Shown here piece after piece: positions 52,792-62,063 of a stretch of 64,000 bases of DNA; position 1 is the first letter of the stretch; each line of letters starts with the position of its first letter. This DNA comes from Allobosea sp. Tri-44. GTDB taxonomy: Bacteria > Pseudomonadota > Alphaproteobacteria > Rhizobiales > Beijerinckiaceae. The translations under genes and the position numbers were made by a program. A model generated the notes under the pieces. It was not told the DNA's origin, did no database searches, and was given only the letters and a program-made list of their open reading frames with translations. The DNA lies in the NCBI RefSeq assembly GCF_004123845.1, contig NZ_NBDP01000003.1, positions 682,001 through 746,000 of the forward strand, given 5' to 3'.

Positions 52792-54381
52792 ATGAGTCAG
52801 CGCTTCAAGCAGTTTCAGGCCGCATTCCAGGAGGATGCCTGCCTCGAAACCATCATGCAGGCGCGGCAGGGCGGCATCACCCTGGCCTGCTCGGCCTGCG
52901 GGAAGACGTCGGCTTTCGCGCCGCGGGTGAAGCTGCGCGCCTATGCCTGTCCGCATTGCGGTTTCCTGGTCTCGCCCTGCAAGGGGACGCCGCTGGAGAG
53001 CCGGCGCACGTCTCTCCAGCTCTGGTTCTTCGCGCTCAAGGCGTTGACCGAGCAAGGGCCGCGCGGCGCGGCGACGACCGTGGAACGCGAGGGAAATATT
53101 CCGGCCCAGCAGGCGCGCCGGATGATCGCCGAATTGCAGGAGGCGGCCGGTAAGGATGGCAGTCCCCCAAGCTGGCTCGTCGCAGCGCAAAAGTCGGTGA
53201 TCGGTGGCGCCAATGCCACGAACCTTGCTGCCGGCGTGCCCTTCGCTGCGACGGATGGCAGCTCCCGGCTCCGGCTCGTCTCTTTTATCGGCGGAGGTGC
53301 GCTGGTTCTGGCCATCGCCGGCGGTGTCGCGGTCGCGACCCTGCGACCGGGATCGACCGAGCTGAGCGGCGGGTTCGAGCCGATCGAAAGCGTCGAGGCG
53401 CCATCGCTCAGGGCGCCGACCCGGCCTTCACTTATCCTGTCCTCGGTCGAAGGCGACCTCGAAGCGGCGCGTCAGGCGACGCAGTACGCACTGAACGCCG
53501 ATCCATCGCTCGCTAAGATCAAGGAGCAGATCGCGACGGAGACGCCCAACCAGCCGGCGCTGCCGATCCCGGTGATGCCGCCGTCGAACATCATTCTGGT
53601 GCCGCCCACCTCTTCAGGTAAGCCGGGTGCCCCGATCGCGGCTCCGCGAAGCCAGTTGCCGCAGGCGCCGGTGAACTACGCCGGCGATCCCAACCAGGTC
53701 CTGACCTTCGGACCGATCAAGATCCGCCGGCATCTGGTCGAGATGATCGTCAGGGCAGGGCGCGTCGTCGGCGCCGACCCGACCCTGCTGATGGCAGTCG
53801 CCGACAAGGAATCCTCCTTCTCGACCGCGGTGCAGGCGAAGACCTCCTCGGCGACCGGGCTCTATCAGTTCATCGAGCAGACCTGGCTCGGCGTGATCTT
53901 CGAATTCGGCCGCAAGCACGGACTTCATGCCGAGGCCGCTCTCATCGGCCGCAACGGCCGGCAGTTCGTCATCGCCGACGCGAACGAGCGCCAGCGCATC
54001 CTTGATCTTCGGCGCGAACCCTATCTCTCGGCCCTGCTGGCGGGTGAAATGCTCAAGCGCGACACGCTCAGGCTGGAGAAGGCGATGGGGCGCCATCTCA
54101 CCGGCGGCGAGATCTACCTGATCCATTTCCTCGGGCCGGATGCGGCACAGACCTTCATCGAGACGATGGAGGAGACGCCCGGCGCCAGTGCGGCGGCGCT
54201 GCTGCCGCGCCCGGCCGAGGCCAACCGCCCGATCTTCTATGCCCAGTCCGGCGGTGAGACCAAGACGCTCTCGGTGTCCGAGGTTCACAAGAAATTCGAC
54301 GAGATGATCAAGGTCAGGCTCGACCGCTACAAGGTCGTGCGTGGGCCTGCTGCCGCGCCGGCGCGGACGCCACAGAAATAG
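52792..54381 (+). CDS. Zinc-ribbon (transposase-type) protein fused to membrane anchor and SLT lytic transglycosylase
   Basis: A 529-aa three-part fusion. Residues 30-115 carry a zinc ribbon with two Cys pairs (Cys33/Cys36 and Cys53/Cys56) followed by SLQLWFFALKALTEQGPRGA and a helical IPAQQARRMIAELQ, the order seen in the N-terminus of IS1595-type transposases. A single membrane helix is at 160-184 (LRLVSFIGGGALVLAIAGGV). After a Pro-rich linker comes a soluble-lytic-transglycosylase fold: catalytic Glu340 in ADKESSF, then SATGLYQFIEQTW. The zinc part would be cytoplasmic and the enzyme periplasmic. No transposase catalytic domain or terminal repeats are seen. It lies next to the T6SS, where a peptidoglycan-opening enzyme is needed; that link is inferred. 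Confidence 0.85.
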   Translation: MSQRFKQFQAAFQEDACLETIMQARQGGITLACSACGKTSAFAPRVKLRAYACPHCGFLVSPCKGTPLESRRTSLQLWFFALKALTEQGPRGAATTVEREGNIPAQQARRMIAELQEAAGKDGSPPSWLVAAQKSVIGGANATNLAAGVPFAATDGSSRLRLVSFIGGGALVLAIAGGVAVATLRPGSTELSGGFEPIESVEAPSLRAPTRPSLILSSVEGDLEAARQATQYALNADPSLAKIKEQIATETPNQPALPIPVMPPSNIILVPPTSSGKPGAPIAAPRSQLPQAPVNYAGDPNQVLTFGPIKIRRHLVEMIVRAGRVVGADPTLLMAVADKESSFSTAVQAKTSSATGLYQFIEQTWLGVIFEFGRKHGLHAEAALIGRNGRQFVIADANERQRILDLRREPYLSALLAGEMLKRDTLRLEKAMGRHLTGGEIYLIHFLGPDAAQTFIETMEETPGASAAALLPRPAEANRPIFYAQSGGETKTLSVSEVHKKFDEMIKVRLDRYKVVRGPAAAPARTPQK

Positions 54382-54495
54382 GCGCCCGAGGCGAATACCC
54401 GCCAGGTTGGGCCAAAGCGATCGCGGGCGCAGCGAATTTGCCGCGAAAGCTGCCATGGCCCATGATCAAGCGAGCGCACAGGCGAGGAGACGACG

Positions 54496-54774
54496 ATGGC
54501 GAAGAACCGGTTCGAGCAGGTCGATGAGCCGCAGCCCGATGCCATCACGCTGAGCCTTGGCCAGCGCGACGGCAAGAGCTTCATCCGCATTGCCTGTCCG
54601 GCTGAGCTGGCTGCCGGCCATCTCGCCAATGATTTCGTCAGTGACGAGCTCGACCCGATCGAAGGGTTCCGCTCGGCCGTCCGCCTCGCCAACGAGATCA
54701 AGGCGCCGATCGTCGTCGAGGACAATGAAGGCCTGTGGCAGGCGGAATGGGGCGAGCTGTTCCGGGAGGAGTGA
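54496..54774 (+). CDS. Small acidic protein of unknown function beside the T6SS
   Basis: A 92-aa soluble acidic protein (FEQVDEPQPDAITLSLG, then DFVSDELDPIEGFRSAVRLA and a VVEDNEGLWQAEWGELFREE end). GAGGAG lies 6 bases before ATG 54496, a good ribosome site, and codon use fits a real gene. No signal peptide, membrane helix or known family is visible. It lies downstream of the transglycosylase gene and upstream of the repeat at 54791, convergent with the T6SS kinase gene. An adaptor, immunity or chaperone role would be a guess. Confidence 0.7.
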   Translation: MAKNRFEQVDEPQPDAITLSLGQRDGKSFIRIACPAELAAGHLANDFVSDELDPIEGFRSAVRLANEIKAPIVVEDNEGLWQAEWGELFREE

Positions 54775-54790
54775 GGAGCGCAACCTCTCA

Positions 54791-54898
54791 CCGTCATTCC
54801 GGCCGTAGCGAAGCGGAGCGCCGGAATCCATCGTAGGGCGCTTTACTCTACGATGGATTCCGGAGCTGCGCGCCTTCGGCGCTTGTCCGGAATGACGG
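54791..54898. repeat. 108-bp palindromic repeat (CCGTCATTCCGG family, copy 2)
   Basis: Both ends read CCGTCATTCCGG inwards, and the inner arms CCGGAATCCATCGTAG pair with CTACGATGGATTCCGG around GGCGCTTTACT. It lies in the convergent gap between the 92-aa gene and the T6SS kinase gene. It shares its terminal sequence with the repeat at 2480-2630. It has no T-tract, but the long hairpin could stop or stabilise the convergent transcripts. Confidence 0.85.
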
Positions 54899-54925
54899 CT
54901 ACTCCTTGAAGAGAAGCCGTCAGCT

Positions 54926-56872
54926 TCACTCGATCCTAAAATACTTGATACCGATGCCGACCTTGCCACCGGCCCGGGCGATGTCCTGGTGCAGGCCGGG
55001 GAAGATGTCGCCGGCCGGAGCCGGGTTGGGGCCCGACAGTGTTGGCAGCGGCGCCTGGCTCACGAGGGCAAGGACCGTCTGTGGCCTGACCGGGGCACCG
55101 GAGGCGGCGGTCGATTCCAGTTTCAGGCTGAAGCTCGCCTTTCCGCCCTCGCGACGGGTGTAATTCGCGAGATTGTAGACCAGCCCGTCATCGCCGACGA
55201 GCAGGATGTCGAGATGCCGGTTCGGGTCGCTCTCGACCGTGCCCGAGAGCGCGTCGCCGCTCTTGATGGTGAAGGCGCCGATCTGCATCACCGGGCTGCG
55301 GTCGATGCCGCGACCGAGCTGGCGCAGGAAGTCGACCATCGGGCATTGCGCTGTGGTGATCGTACGCAGGCTGATCTGCGCCTCGTAGCCCTGCGCCTTC
55401 TTGAAAGCTCCGTCGAAGCTGACGAAGGGCTCGGCCGAGCTGCCGAAGCCTTCGATCGCGGTGCGCTTGTCGGCGATCGCCGTTGGCCAGAGGAAGAAGC
55501 AGGCGCCACCGTCATAATCCGCGACATAGCGCGCCGTCCGTTCGGCGGCCGTGCGCGGCTCGGGCTCCGGGGTGGACGCTGTCGGCAACGGAACGGTCGG
55601 TGTCGGCTTCGGGCCGGTCGTCGACGTTGGGCTGGGCGGCGGTGACGTCGGCGTCGGCGTCGGCGTCGGGTTCAGCTCCGGCGGGGCGGCTGCGGGCGGC
55701 TGAGGCGGCGCAGTCGGTCCCGGAGAGGTCGGCGGCTGCAAGGTGGGTGGTTCGTTCTGGCTTGCCGGCTGCGGCGACGGTGCCGGCGGAGCCGGGTTCA
55801 CGGGGGTGAGTTCGGGGGCAGGCGTGCCCGGTGCCGGACCCAGTGCAGGCGGCTGACGATTGTCGCTCAGCGGAGGCGGCGAGGTGTTCATCGCCTGCTG
55901 TGTCGGGCTGCCGCCGCCCAATATTTGCCAGGCGACGAAGCCGCCGCCCGCGAGGAGAGCGAGCGCCGCGACCCCCGCGACCAGCGGCCAGGGGAAGGCA
56001 CGCTTGCCGCTGGGCCCCGCGCTACCCTTGGCCTGCCAGGCGGCGACCTCGGCCATGTCGGCCTGGCGATCCTTCGGATCGGGCGCGAGCATGCGCGCCA
56101 GCAGCGGGCGGATGCGCTTGTCGATGGCCGACAGATCCGGAATGCGGCGGCGCTTCTCGAGGATCTGCATCTGCGTTCCGCCCATGTCGAGCGGGCGGCC
56201 GCCGAGCGCCTCGGCGAGAACGAGGCCGAGGCTGTAGATATCGGACTTGCCGGTGACCTCGGCGCCGTAGAGGCCGAGTTGCTCGGGCGAGACGTAGTTG
56301 TATTTGCCGGCAAAGCCGGAGCCGATCACCGTCTTCTCGGCCAGTTTCGATTTGGCGATGCCGAAATCGATGATCTTGGCGCGCGTGACCTGGCCGCCGG
56401 GCAGGATGATGTTGTCGGGCGAAACGTCGCGATGGGTGATGCCGAGCATATGGGCGGCATGCAGGCCGGACGCGATGCGCCGGCGCAGCAGGTCGACCTG
56501 CTCAAAGGGTAACGGGCCGTCCTTCAACCGGTCCGACAAGGCCTGGCCGTCGACGAACTCCATGGCGAGATAGGTCGCCTGCGTCGCGGGGTCGACGGTG
56601 AAGACGTAGTAGCGGACGATCGCCTCGTTATAGAGGTTGTGCAGCGCCGACGCCTCGTTACGGAACAAGGCGAGGACATTGGCGTCCTGCGCCATGTCGG
56701 GGCGCACGATCTTGATCGCGACGGCGTCGCCGGTCTGGATGGCGCGGCCCTGATAGACCTCGCCCATGCCGCCGGTCGCGATCAGGCGCTCGATCTCGTA
56801 GATGCCGTTCAGCCGCACGCCGGGCGCCAGGCCCGTGCGCGGCAGGAAGACGGTGCGGTCGGGGTCGCTCAT
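54926..56872 (-). CDS. ppkA: T6SS-associated serine/threonine protein kinase (PpkA-like)
   Basis: A 648-aa membrane kinase. The kinase domain (residues about 25-285) has the Gly loop GGMGEVYQG, the ATP-binding Lys in VAIKIV, the catalytic loop HRDVSPDN (Ser in place of the usual Lys) and DFG in IDFGIAKS. A membrane helix follows at about 296-320, then a Pro/Thr-rich linker of about 110 residues with PT repeats, and a C-terminal domain of beta-rich type (FLWPTAIADKRTAIEGF to YFRIE) that may sense an envelope signal. In other T6SS the kinase phosphorylates Fha. The gene overlaps the phosphatase by four bases; together with TagF it forms the threonine-phosphorylation switch. Confidence 0.92.
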   Translation of the reverse strand: MSDPDRTVFLPRTGLAPGVRLNGIYEIERLIATGGMGEVYQGRAIQTGDAVAIKIVRPDMAQDANVLALFRNEASALHNLYNEAIVRYYVFTVDPATQATYLAMEFVDGQALSDRLKDGPLPFEQVDLLRRRIASGLHAAHMLGITHRDVSPDNIILPGGQVTRAKIIDFGIAKSKLAEKTVIGSGFAGKYNYVSPEQLGLYGAEVTGKSDIYSLGLVLAEALGGRPLDMGGTQMQILEKRRRIPDLSAIDKRIRPLLARMLAPDPKDRQADMAEVAAWQAKGSAGPSGKRAFPWPLVAGVAALALLAGGGFVAWQILGGGSPTQQAMNTSPPPLSDNRQPPALGPAPGTPAPELTPVNPAPPAPSPQPASQNEPPTLQPPTSPGPTAPPQPPAAAPPELNPTPTPTPTSPPPSPTSTTGPKPTPTVPLPTASTPEPEPRTAAERTARYVADYDGGACFFLWPTAIADKRTAIEGFGSSAEPFVSFDGAFKKAQGYEAQISLRTITTAQCPMVDFLRQLGRGIDRSPVMQIGAFTIKSGDALSGTVESDPNRHLDILLVGDDGLVYNLANYTRREGGKASFSLKLESTAASGAPVRPQTVLALVSQAPLPTLSGPNPAPAGDIFPGLHQDIARAGGKVGIGIKYFRIE

Positions 56873-57666
56873 GGCGCATCGCTCCGGCGCTGGCGCATGT
56901 TCGGCACCCAGCGCGTCTTCTCGGTTCCGCCGTCGTGATGATAGCGCACCACGATCACGGTGACATTGTCGGTGGCGCCGCGCTCCAGGGTCAGCGCCAG
57001 CAGCGCATCACTGGCGGCCTGCGCACCGCCTGAGACGGCTGCCCGCAGAATCTCCTCGTCGCGGACATGGTCGGTGAGGCCGTCCGAGCAGAGCACGAAG
57101 ACGTCGCCGCCTTCGAGTTCGCCATGGTCGATCTCGAGCTCTGGCCGATCATGGACGCCGATGGCGCGGGTGATGACGTGCCGCCGCGGCCAGGTCCGCG
57201 CCTCTTCGACGGTCAGCAGGCCGCGTTCGATCATGTCTTGCGCCTCGGTGTGATCGCGCGAGACCTGGGTGATGCGATTGCCGCGGACGAGGTAGATGCG
57301 GCTGTCGCCACACCAGACGCAGGCGAAGTGGCGGCCATGGGCAAGCAGCACGGCGAGGGTCGCGCCCATGGTGGCGCCGTCATGCTCGCGGATCTTGCGG
57401 CGCAGTTCCGCATTGGCCTCGATCACGCCGCGCTCGAGCCGGTCGAGCAATTCGGCAGCGGAGCCGGCGGGGCCGATGGCGGACAGGCTCGCGGCCACGG
57501 TCGCGCTCGCCATGGCGCCGTTCTGATGGCCGCCCATGCCGTCTGCGACGGCCCAGAGACCATGCTCGGGCCGGACAACCAGATTGTCCTCGTTATGGCT
57601 GCGCACGCGCCCGGCATGGCTGACTGCACCCGTCTCGAAGGCAGCGCCGGGGCTGTGCTCGTTCAT
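56869..57666 (-). CDS. pppA: T6SS-associated PP2C-family serine/threonine phosphatase (PppA-like)
   Basis: A 265-aa cytoplasmic PP2C phosphatase with all metal-binding Asp in place: VADGMGGHQNGAMAS, VWCGDSRIYLVR, VLCSDGLTDHV and GATDNVTVIVV. It antagonises the neighbouring kinase by removing phosphate from Fha-type substrates and so switches the T6SS off. It overlaps the kinase gene by four bases and the tagF gene by four bases, so the three are coupled. The start ATG 57666 is consistent with the family N-terminus. Confidence 0.93.
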   Translation of the reverse strand: MNEHSPGAAFETGAVSHAGRVRSHNEDNLVVRPEHGLWAVADGMGGHQNGAMASATVAASLSAIGPAGSAAELLDRLERGVIEANAELRRKIREHDGATMGATLAVLLAHGRHFACVWCGDSRIYLVRGNRITQVSRDHTEAQDMIERGLLTVEEARTWPRRHVITRAIGVHDRPELEIDHGELEGGDVFVLCSDGLTDHVRDEEILRAAVSGGAQAASDALLALTLERGATDNVTVIVVRYHHDGGTEKTRWVPNMRQRRSDAP

Positions 57667-58367
57667 GCTGTCGATCCTGCACCGAGGAAGGCGTCGAAGC
57701 GTCCGGTCAGAAGGCCGGTGAAGAGATAGGGGCTCGGCAAGCCCTGGCCGACCAGAGCGAGCGGCTCGAAATCGTCGCCGCCGACCGTCCAGAGATAACT
57801 GGCATGGGCAAAGGAGCGGGTATGGTCCTCGACTCGCAAAGCGGTGAGCCGCGCCGGGAAAGTGGCGGAATCGAGCGCGCTGACGATCGTGCCGTCCGAG
57901 AGCCTGACCATATCGGCGGGTGGGGCAGCCATGAGCTCGTCGCTCGGCATGGCGAGCCCGCCGAGCGCCTGCGAGACCGCTTCGAAGCTCGCGTCGGGTT
58001 CGAGCGCGCGCAGCAGGAAATCCTCGGCCTGTGCGAACCAGGCGTCCTGCGGATCAAGCTCTGGCGGCGGGATCGCAGCCCCAGGCCCGGCGAGCGCGAA
58101 GACCGTCAGCGGGAAATAGCGGCCGATGCCGTCGACCGACGGCATGAAGGCGCCGGCGACCGTCGTGCCGCAGAAGGCGCTGCCGAACCAGAAGCGCCAG
58201 ATCGGGGCGTTCAGGAAGGCATTCTGCCAGCCAGTGCCGAGCTCGACCCGGCTGGCGGTGAGCCCGCCCTGGAGCCAGGGCTCATAGGCCGAGAGAAAGG
58301 CCGTTGGCGCGCCCAGCGCGATGAAGTCCCGTTTGCCCGGAAGCTTCCCGAACAGTCCGCAGCCCAT
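57663..58367 (-). CDS. tagF: T6SS-associated protein TagF (ImpM)
   Basis: A 234-aa cytoplasmic protein of the TagF/ImpM family. The N-terminus begins MGCGLFGKLPGKRDFIALG, close to the usual F-GKLPSRGDF motif, and continues with WQNAFLNAPIWRFWFG and the GVMMPSVDRVGRYFPL-type segment (here AGAFMPSVDGIGRYFPLTVF). TagF represses T6SS activity together with Fha. The longer frame upstream is inside tssM and is a shadow; ATG 58367 gives the family start. It is 2 bases after the tssM stop and overlaps the phosphatase by four bases. Confidence 0.92.
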   Translation of the reverse strand: MGCGLFGKLPGKRDFIALGAPTAFLSAYEPWLQGGLTASRVELGTGWQNAFLNAPIWRFWFGSAFCGTTVAGAFMPSVDGIGRYFPLTVFALAGPGAAIPPPELDPQDAWFAQAEDFLLRALEPDASFEAVSQALGGLAMPSDELMAAPPADMVRLSDGTIVSALDSATFPARLTALRVEDHTRSFAHASYLWTVGGDDFEPLALVGQGLPSPYLFTGLLTGRFDAFLGAGSTA

Positions 58368-58369
58368 TC

Positions 58370-61300
58370 TCAAATCCCCGCCGGACAACGGATTTCGCGC
58401 AGCGCCGGCAGCACCAGCGGGTTCTTCAGCGAGCCGACGCCGAACTGGTAGCCGACCTGGCGGCCGCTTGCGGCGAGCGTGAAGACGACGTTGTCGCCCT
58501 GGCGCAGCACCGAGCCGGCATCGAGCAGGCGGAAGAACGACCAGTCGCCGTCGCGCTCGAACATCTTGACCTCGCTCGGGGCGGCTGGCGTCGGGCTGTT
58601 GGAGAAGAAGCCACCGCCGAAGATGCCGCCGGCATTGTTGTTGGCAGCAGCGCCACCGATCGCGAGGATGATCGAGGTCTTCTTCAACCCCGCGCCCGGC
58701 CACATCACCGGCGTCGGCGTGTTGACGCCCTGCTGGCTGGCGACCGTGAAGCCGTTGATCTCGAGCTTGGCGCTCTGCGCATCGGAGGAGATGGTGGTCG
58801 GGACGACGACCATCTGGAAGTTGGGCAGGTTGCCGCCGGTCGGGAAGAAGGCTTCGCGGATGTCGCTGGCGCGCTGGAATTCGCGCAAGGTCGTTGGCGA
58901 GAGGGCGCGGGCGACCCGGCTGTCCTGGCGCCAGCTCCAGTTCTGGCCGGACTTGTCGATATAGGGGTCGAGCCGCTCCTTCATGAACTTGTCCATGGTG
59001 CCGCCGGGAGCGAACATACTGGCGAAGGCGGTGAGCGGCACGTCGCGGGTCGAGCCCTTCACGAAGGGATAGCGGTTGGTCAGGATGTCGGCGCACTGGC
59101 GCGCGACGTCGCTGGCGAGCGCCTGGCGCAGCAGCGAGACGGTCGCGCCGGTGGCATCGCCCTCGAAATCGTTCACGGCGGCGACGATCATCGCGTCGAA
59201 CGGTGCCGGATAACGCGAGGAATTGCCACGCAGCGAGGCGATCAGCGGCACCAGCGCCGCATTTGCTGCGGCAGCCTGCGCCGGCGTGGTCGCGGCCATT
59301 GCGAGGTTCTGGTTGATCTCGGCGAAGATCTGCAGCGCCTGATCGACCGGCCGCTTGCCGCCATCGCCTTCGACGAGGACATGGAAGGCCTTGAACTGCG
59401 ACTCGATATTGGCGCCGAGCGCCTCGCCGCCACCGCCGCCGCCGAGGACGCGGTCGACGCCGGGCGCGCTGAGCGGCAGGCTGGTGCCGAGGCGGCTGAG
59501 CGAATAATTGGCGCGCTGCTCCAGGGTCTTGGCGGCATGGTCCGCGACCTGGCCGGCCATCTTCTCGGCTGCCTGCGTCCCGGGGGGGCGTTTCGGCGCC
59601 GCGCGCTCCTTGGTCAGCTGCGTCTCGTCGCGGATGGACTCGAGCAGCTGCTTGAAGGGCGAGGTCGGTGCGGCGATCGCCGAGAGCGCGATGTATTTCG
59701 GCTTGTCGGCATTGAGGGGGCGCAGCTTCAGCCGGCGCAGCGTCCGTTGCCAGGAGGCGGTGAAGTCACGCGCATAGAGCTTGAGCAGGTCCTGGAACAG
59801 GCTGGCGTATTGCGAGGTGATCGCAGCCTGGTCGGCATTGTCGCCGAGCACCCAGCGCTCCTTCTCGATGCGCTCGCCGATATCGCCGAGCCGGTCGACG
59901 AAGGCGCTCTGGAAGCCGTCATAGGTGTAGAAATAGGGCACCCGGACCGAATCCAGATCCTCGCCGGAGACGCCCTCGAAGACCAGCCGCGCATCCGAGC
60001 CGCCGCGGATCGCCGCGACCCAGTCGCGGCTGGCGTTGCGCCCTTGCGTGCGCAGCAACTCGTAGGCGCGCTCGGCGATGCTGAGCCGGCGCAACGTGCG
60101 CTGGCTGCTCTCGATCAGCGGCTGGTTGAGCTTGACCACCGGCTCGCTGCCGTCGTCGAGATCGAGCAGCGCGATGAGATGCTCCTCCAGCGCCTCGCGG
60201 CCCTTGGCGTTGGCGGCGCCGGGGAAGAGGTTCTCGGTCCAGTCGAGCCGCATCCAGGCGAGCACGAGGTCGCGGTCGAGCGGGGCCCGGCCGCCGACCA
60301 TCAGATAGACCTTGAGCGCTTCGTAGATGAAGCCGGGGTTGTTGACGTTGGCCTCGAGCTGCTCCTCGAGCCGGAAGATGATGCGCGAGCGCAGCAGCCG
60401 TTCCAGCGCCTGATGATAGCTCTCCTGAGCCGCCGATTGCAGCCGCTCGCGCTGACTCAGGCCGAAGGTGGCGGCAACCGGCGTCGGCTCGTCCTTGTCG
60501 GCGTAACCCGCCGGCATATGGCGCAGCTTGTGCAGCAACGGCAGGACCCGGCTGAAATTGCGGTCCGACAGCGTCGTCTCCTGCAGCACCGGCGCGGCGC
60601 TGGAACGGTAGTCGGCGAGGCCGTAATTGCTCTGGTTGATCAGGTCGCTGTTGCGGGCATAGCTCGTCCACCACATGCCGCCGAGCGCCACCGAGACCAG
60701 GGCGACCGCGGCGAAGCCGGCGATGCGCAGCAGGGTGGAACGGCGCGCGGCGCGCAGGTCGGTCGAGACCCAGCCGGATTCGCCGATGATCACCTTCTGG
60801 ATCAGGTCAGTGAGGAAGAAGCTCTTGCCACGGCCGGAATAGCTGCCGGAATCGGCGTGCTCGCTGCCGAAATTACGCGATAGCGCACCGATCAGCTGGT
60901 CGATCGGCGTGCCTTCCTGGGTGCCGGAGGTGAAGTAGAAGCCACGCAGCGTCGCGCTCGACTGATAGCGCGTCGGTTCGAAGACCCGGCCGAGGAAGTC
61001 GTTCACGATCGGCTTCAGCGCCGCCATCTGGCTCGGCAGGCCGAAGAGCTTCGCGCGCGAGGTCGGGTTGTGCTCGTCCTGCAAGCGGTCGGAGAGGCGC
61101 TCGTTCAGGCGCTCGATCAGCGCGTCGAACTCGGGCAGCACGTCGCCGATCATGTTGCGGGTCTTGTCGACGGTCTGGAAGGTGTGGCCCCAGACCATGC
61201 GCCGCTGCGGCTCGGAGAGCGCGGCGAAGAATTCGTTGAAGCCGGCGATCAGGTCGGTCTTGGTGAAGACCGCATAGACCGGGAAGTCGACCTTCAGCCG

Positions 61301-62032
61301 CTCGTTGAGCTCGAGCAGGCGGGCGCGGATCGCCTCGGCATGGGCGGTGATCTCCTCCTGCGAGGAGGTCAGCAGGTCCTCGACGCTGATCGCGACCATG
61401 ACGCCGTTGATCGGCTGGCGCGGCCGGTTGGACTTGAGCAGATCGAGGAAGGCGAGCCAACTCGTCCGCTCGGCCTTGCTGTCGGTGTCCTGGGTGGTGT
61501 AGCGGCCGGCAGTGTCGATCAGCACCGCCTCTTCGGCGAACCACCAGTCGCAATAGCGGGTGCCGCCATTACCGGCGACCGCCGCCGGTGCCTGGCCGCC
61601 GCGGGCGAGCGGGAACTTCAGGCCGGAGTTGACCAGAGCGGTGGTCTTGCCGGCGCCTGGCGGGCCGATGATCACGTACCAGGGCAGGTCGTAGAGATAG
61701 TCGCCGCCATCCTTGCCGCGGGTGCGCCTGAGCGTCGCCAGCGCATCGCGCATGCCGGCGCCGAGCGCGGCACCGTCGCCTGCTTGCGACTCTTCCTTGG
61801 CCATCGCCTCGGAGAGTGCGGCGACAGCCCTGCGCCGGCGGATCACGATCCAGGCGATCCAGCCGAGCGCGCCGAGCATCAGGACGAGTGCGATCGGCAG
61901 CCGGACCCAGAATGATTCGAACGGACGCACCTCGCCGAAGGCGACGAAGGGGCCGCCGAACCAGATCAGCAGCGTCAGCGCGAGTGCGCCGACAAAGATG
62001 GCTGCGATCCTGAGCCACGTCGCGAGATTCAT
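58370..62032 (-). CDS. tssM: T6SS membrane complex subunit TssM (IcmF)
   Basis: A 1220-aa inner-membrane protein of the IcmF family. Two N-terminal helices (LRIAAIFVGALALTLLIW and a second one to about residue 65) and a third near 440 (IAGFAAVALVSVALGGMW) anchor it. A cytoplasmic GTPase-like domain has Walker A GPPGAGKTT and DTAGRYTTQD. The long periplasmic part that reaches the outer membrane ends with the IcmF C-terminal domain (SSDAQSAKLEINGF). With TssL it forms the envelope channel of the T6SS. The Walker A is intact, so it may bind nucleotide, although this is variable in TssM. It lies between tssL and tagF on the same strand. Confidence 0.95.
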   Translation of the reverse strand: MNLATWLRIAAIFVGALALTLLIWFGGPFVAFGEVRPFESFWVRLPIALVLMLGALGWIAWIVIRRRRAVAALSEAMAKEESQAGDGAALGAGMRDALATLRRTRGKDGGDYLYDLPWYVIIGPPGAGKTTALVNSGLKFPLARGGQAPAAVAGNGGTRYCDWWFAEEAVLIDTAGRYTTQDTDSKAERTSWLAFLDLLKSNRPRQPINGVMVAISVEDLLTSSQEEITAHAEAIRARLLELNERLKVDFPVYAVFTKTDLIAGFNEFFAALSEPQRRMVWGHTFQTVDKTRNMIGDVLPEFDALIERLNERLSDRLQDEHNPTSRAKLFGLPSQMAALKPIVNDFLGRVFEPTRYQSSATLRGFYFTSGTQEGTPIDQLIGALSRNFGSEHADSGSYSGRGKSFFLTDLIQKVIIGESGWVSTDLRAARRSTLLRIAGFAAVALVSVALGGMWWTSYARNSDLINQSNYGLADYRSSAAPVLQETTLSDRNFSRVLPLLHKLRHMPAGYADKDEPTPVAATFGLSQRERLQSAAQESYHQALERLLRSRIIFRLEEQLEANVNNPGFIYEALKVYLMVGGRAPLDRDLVLAWMRLDWTENLFPGAANAKGREALEEHLIALLDLDDGSEPVVKLNQPLIESSQRTLRRLSIAERAYELLRTQGRNASRDWVAAIRGGSDARLVFEGVSGEDLDSVRVPYFYTYDGFQSAFVDRLGDIGERIEKERWVLGDNADQAAITSQYASLFQDLLKLYARDFTASWQRTLRRLKLRPLNADKPKYIALSAIAAPTSPFKQLLESIRDETQLTKERAAPKRPPGTQAAEKMAGQVADHAAKTLEQRANYSLSRLGTSLPLSAPGVDRVLGGGGGGEALGANIESQFKAFHVLVEGDGGKRPVDQALQIFAEINQNLAMAATTPAQAAAANAALVPLIASLRGNSSRYPAPFDAMIVAAVNDFEGDATGATVSLLRQALASDVARQCADILTNRYPFVKGSTRDVPLTAFASMFAPGGTMDKFMKERLDPYIDKSGQNWSWRQDSRVARALSPTTLREFQRASDIREAFFPTGGNLPNFQMVVVPTTISSDAQSAKLEINGFTVASQQGVNTPTPVMWPGAGLKKTSIILAIGGAAANNNAGGIFGGGFFSNSPTPAAPSEVKMFERDGDWSFFRLLDAGSVLRQGDNVVFTLAASGRQVGYQFGVGSLKNPLVLPALREIRCPAGI

Positions 62033-62063
62033 CGTCTGCCCGTCTCCTGCATCTTCGCCCGTC

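Noticed and set aside
52880..53140. Remnant of an IS1595 insertion sequence
   Set aside because: Only the N-terminal zinc-ribbon part is present and it is in frame with a full transglycosylase; no transposase core or terminal inverted repeats were found.
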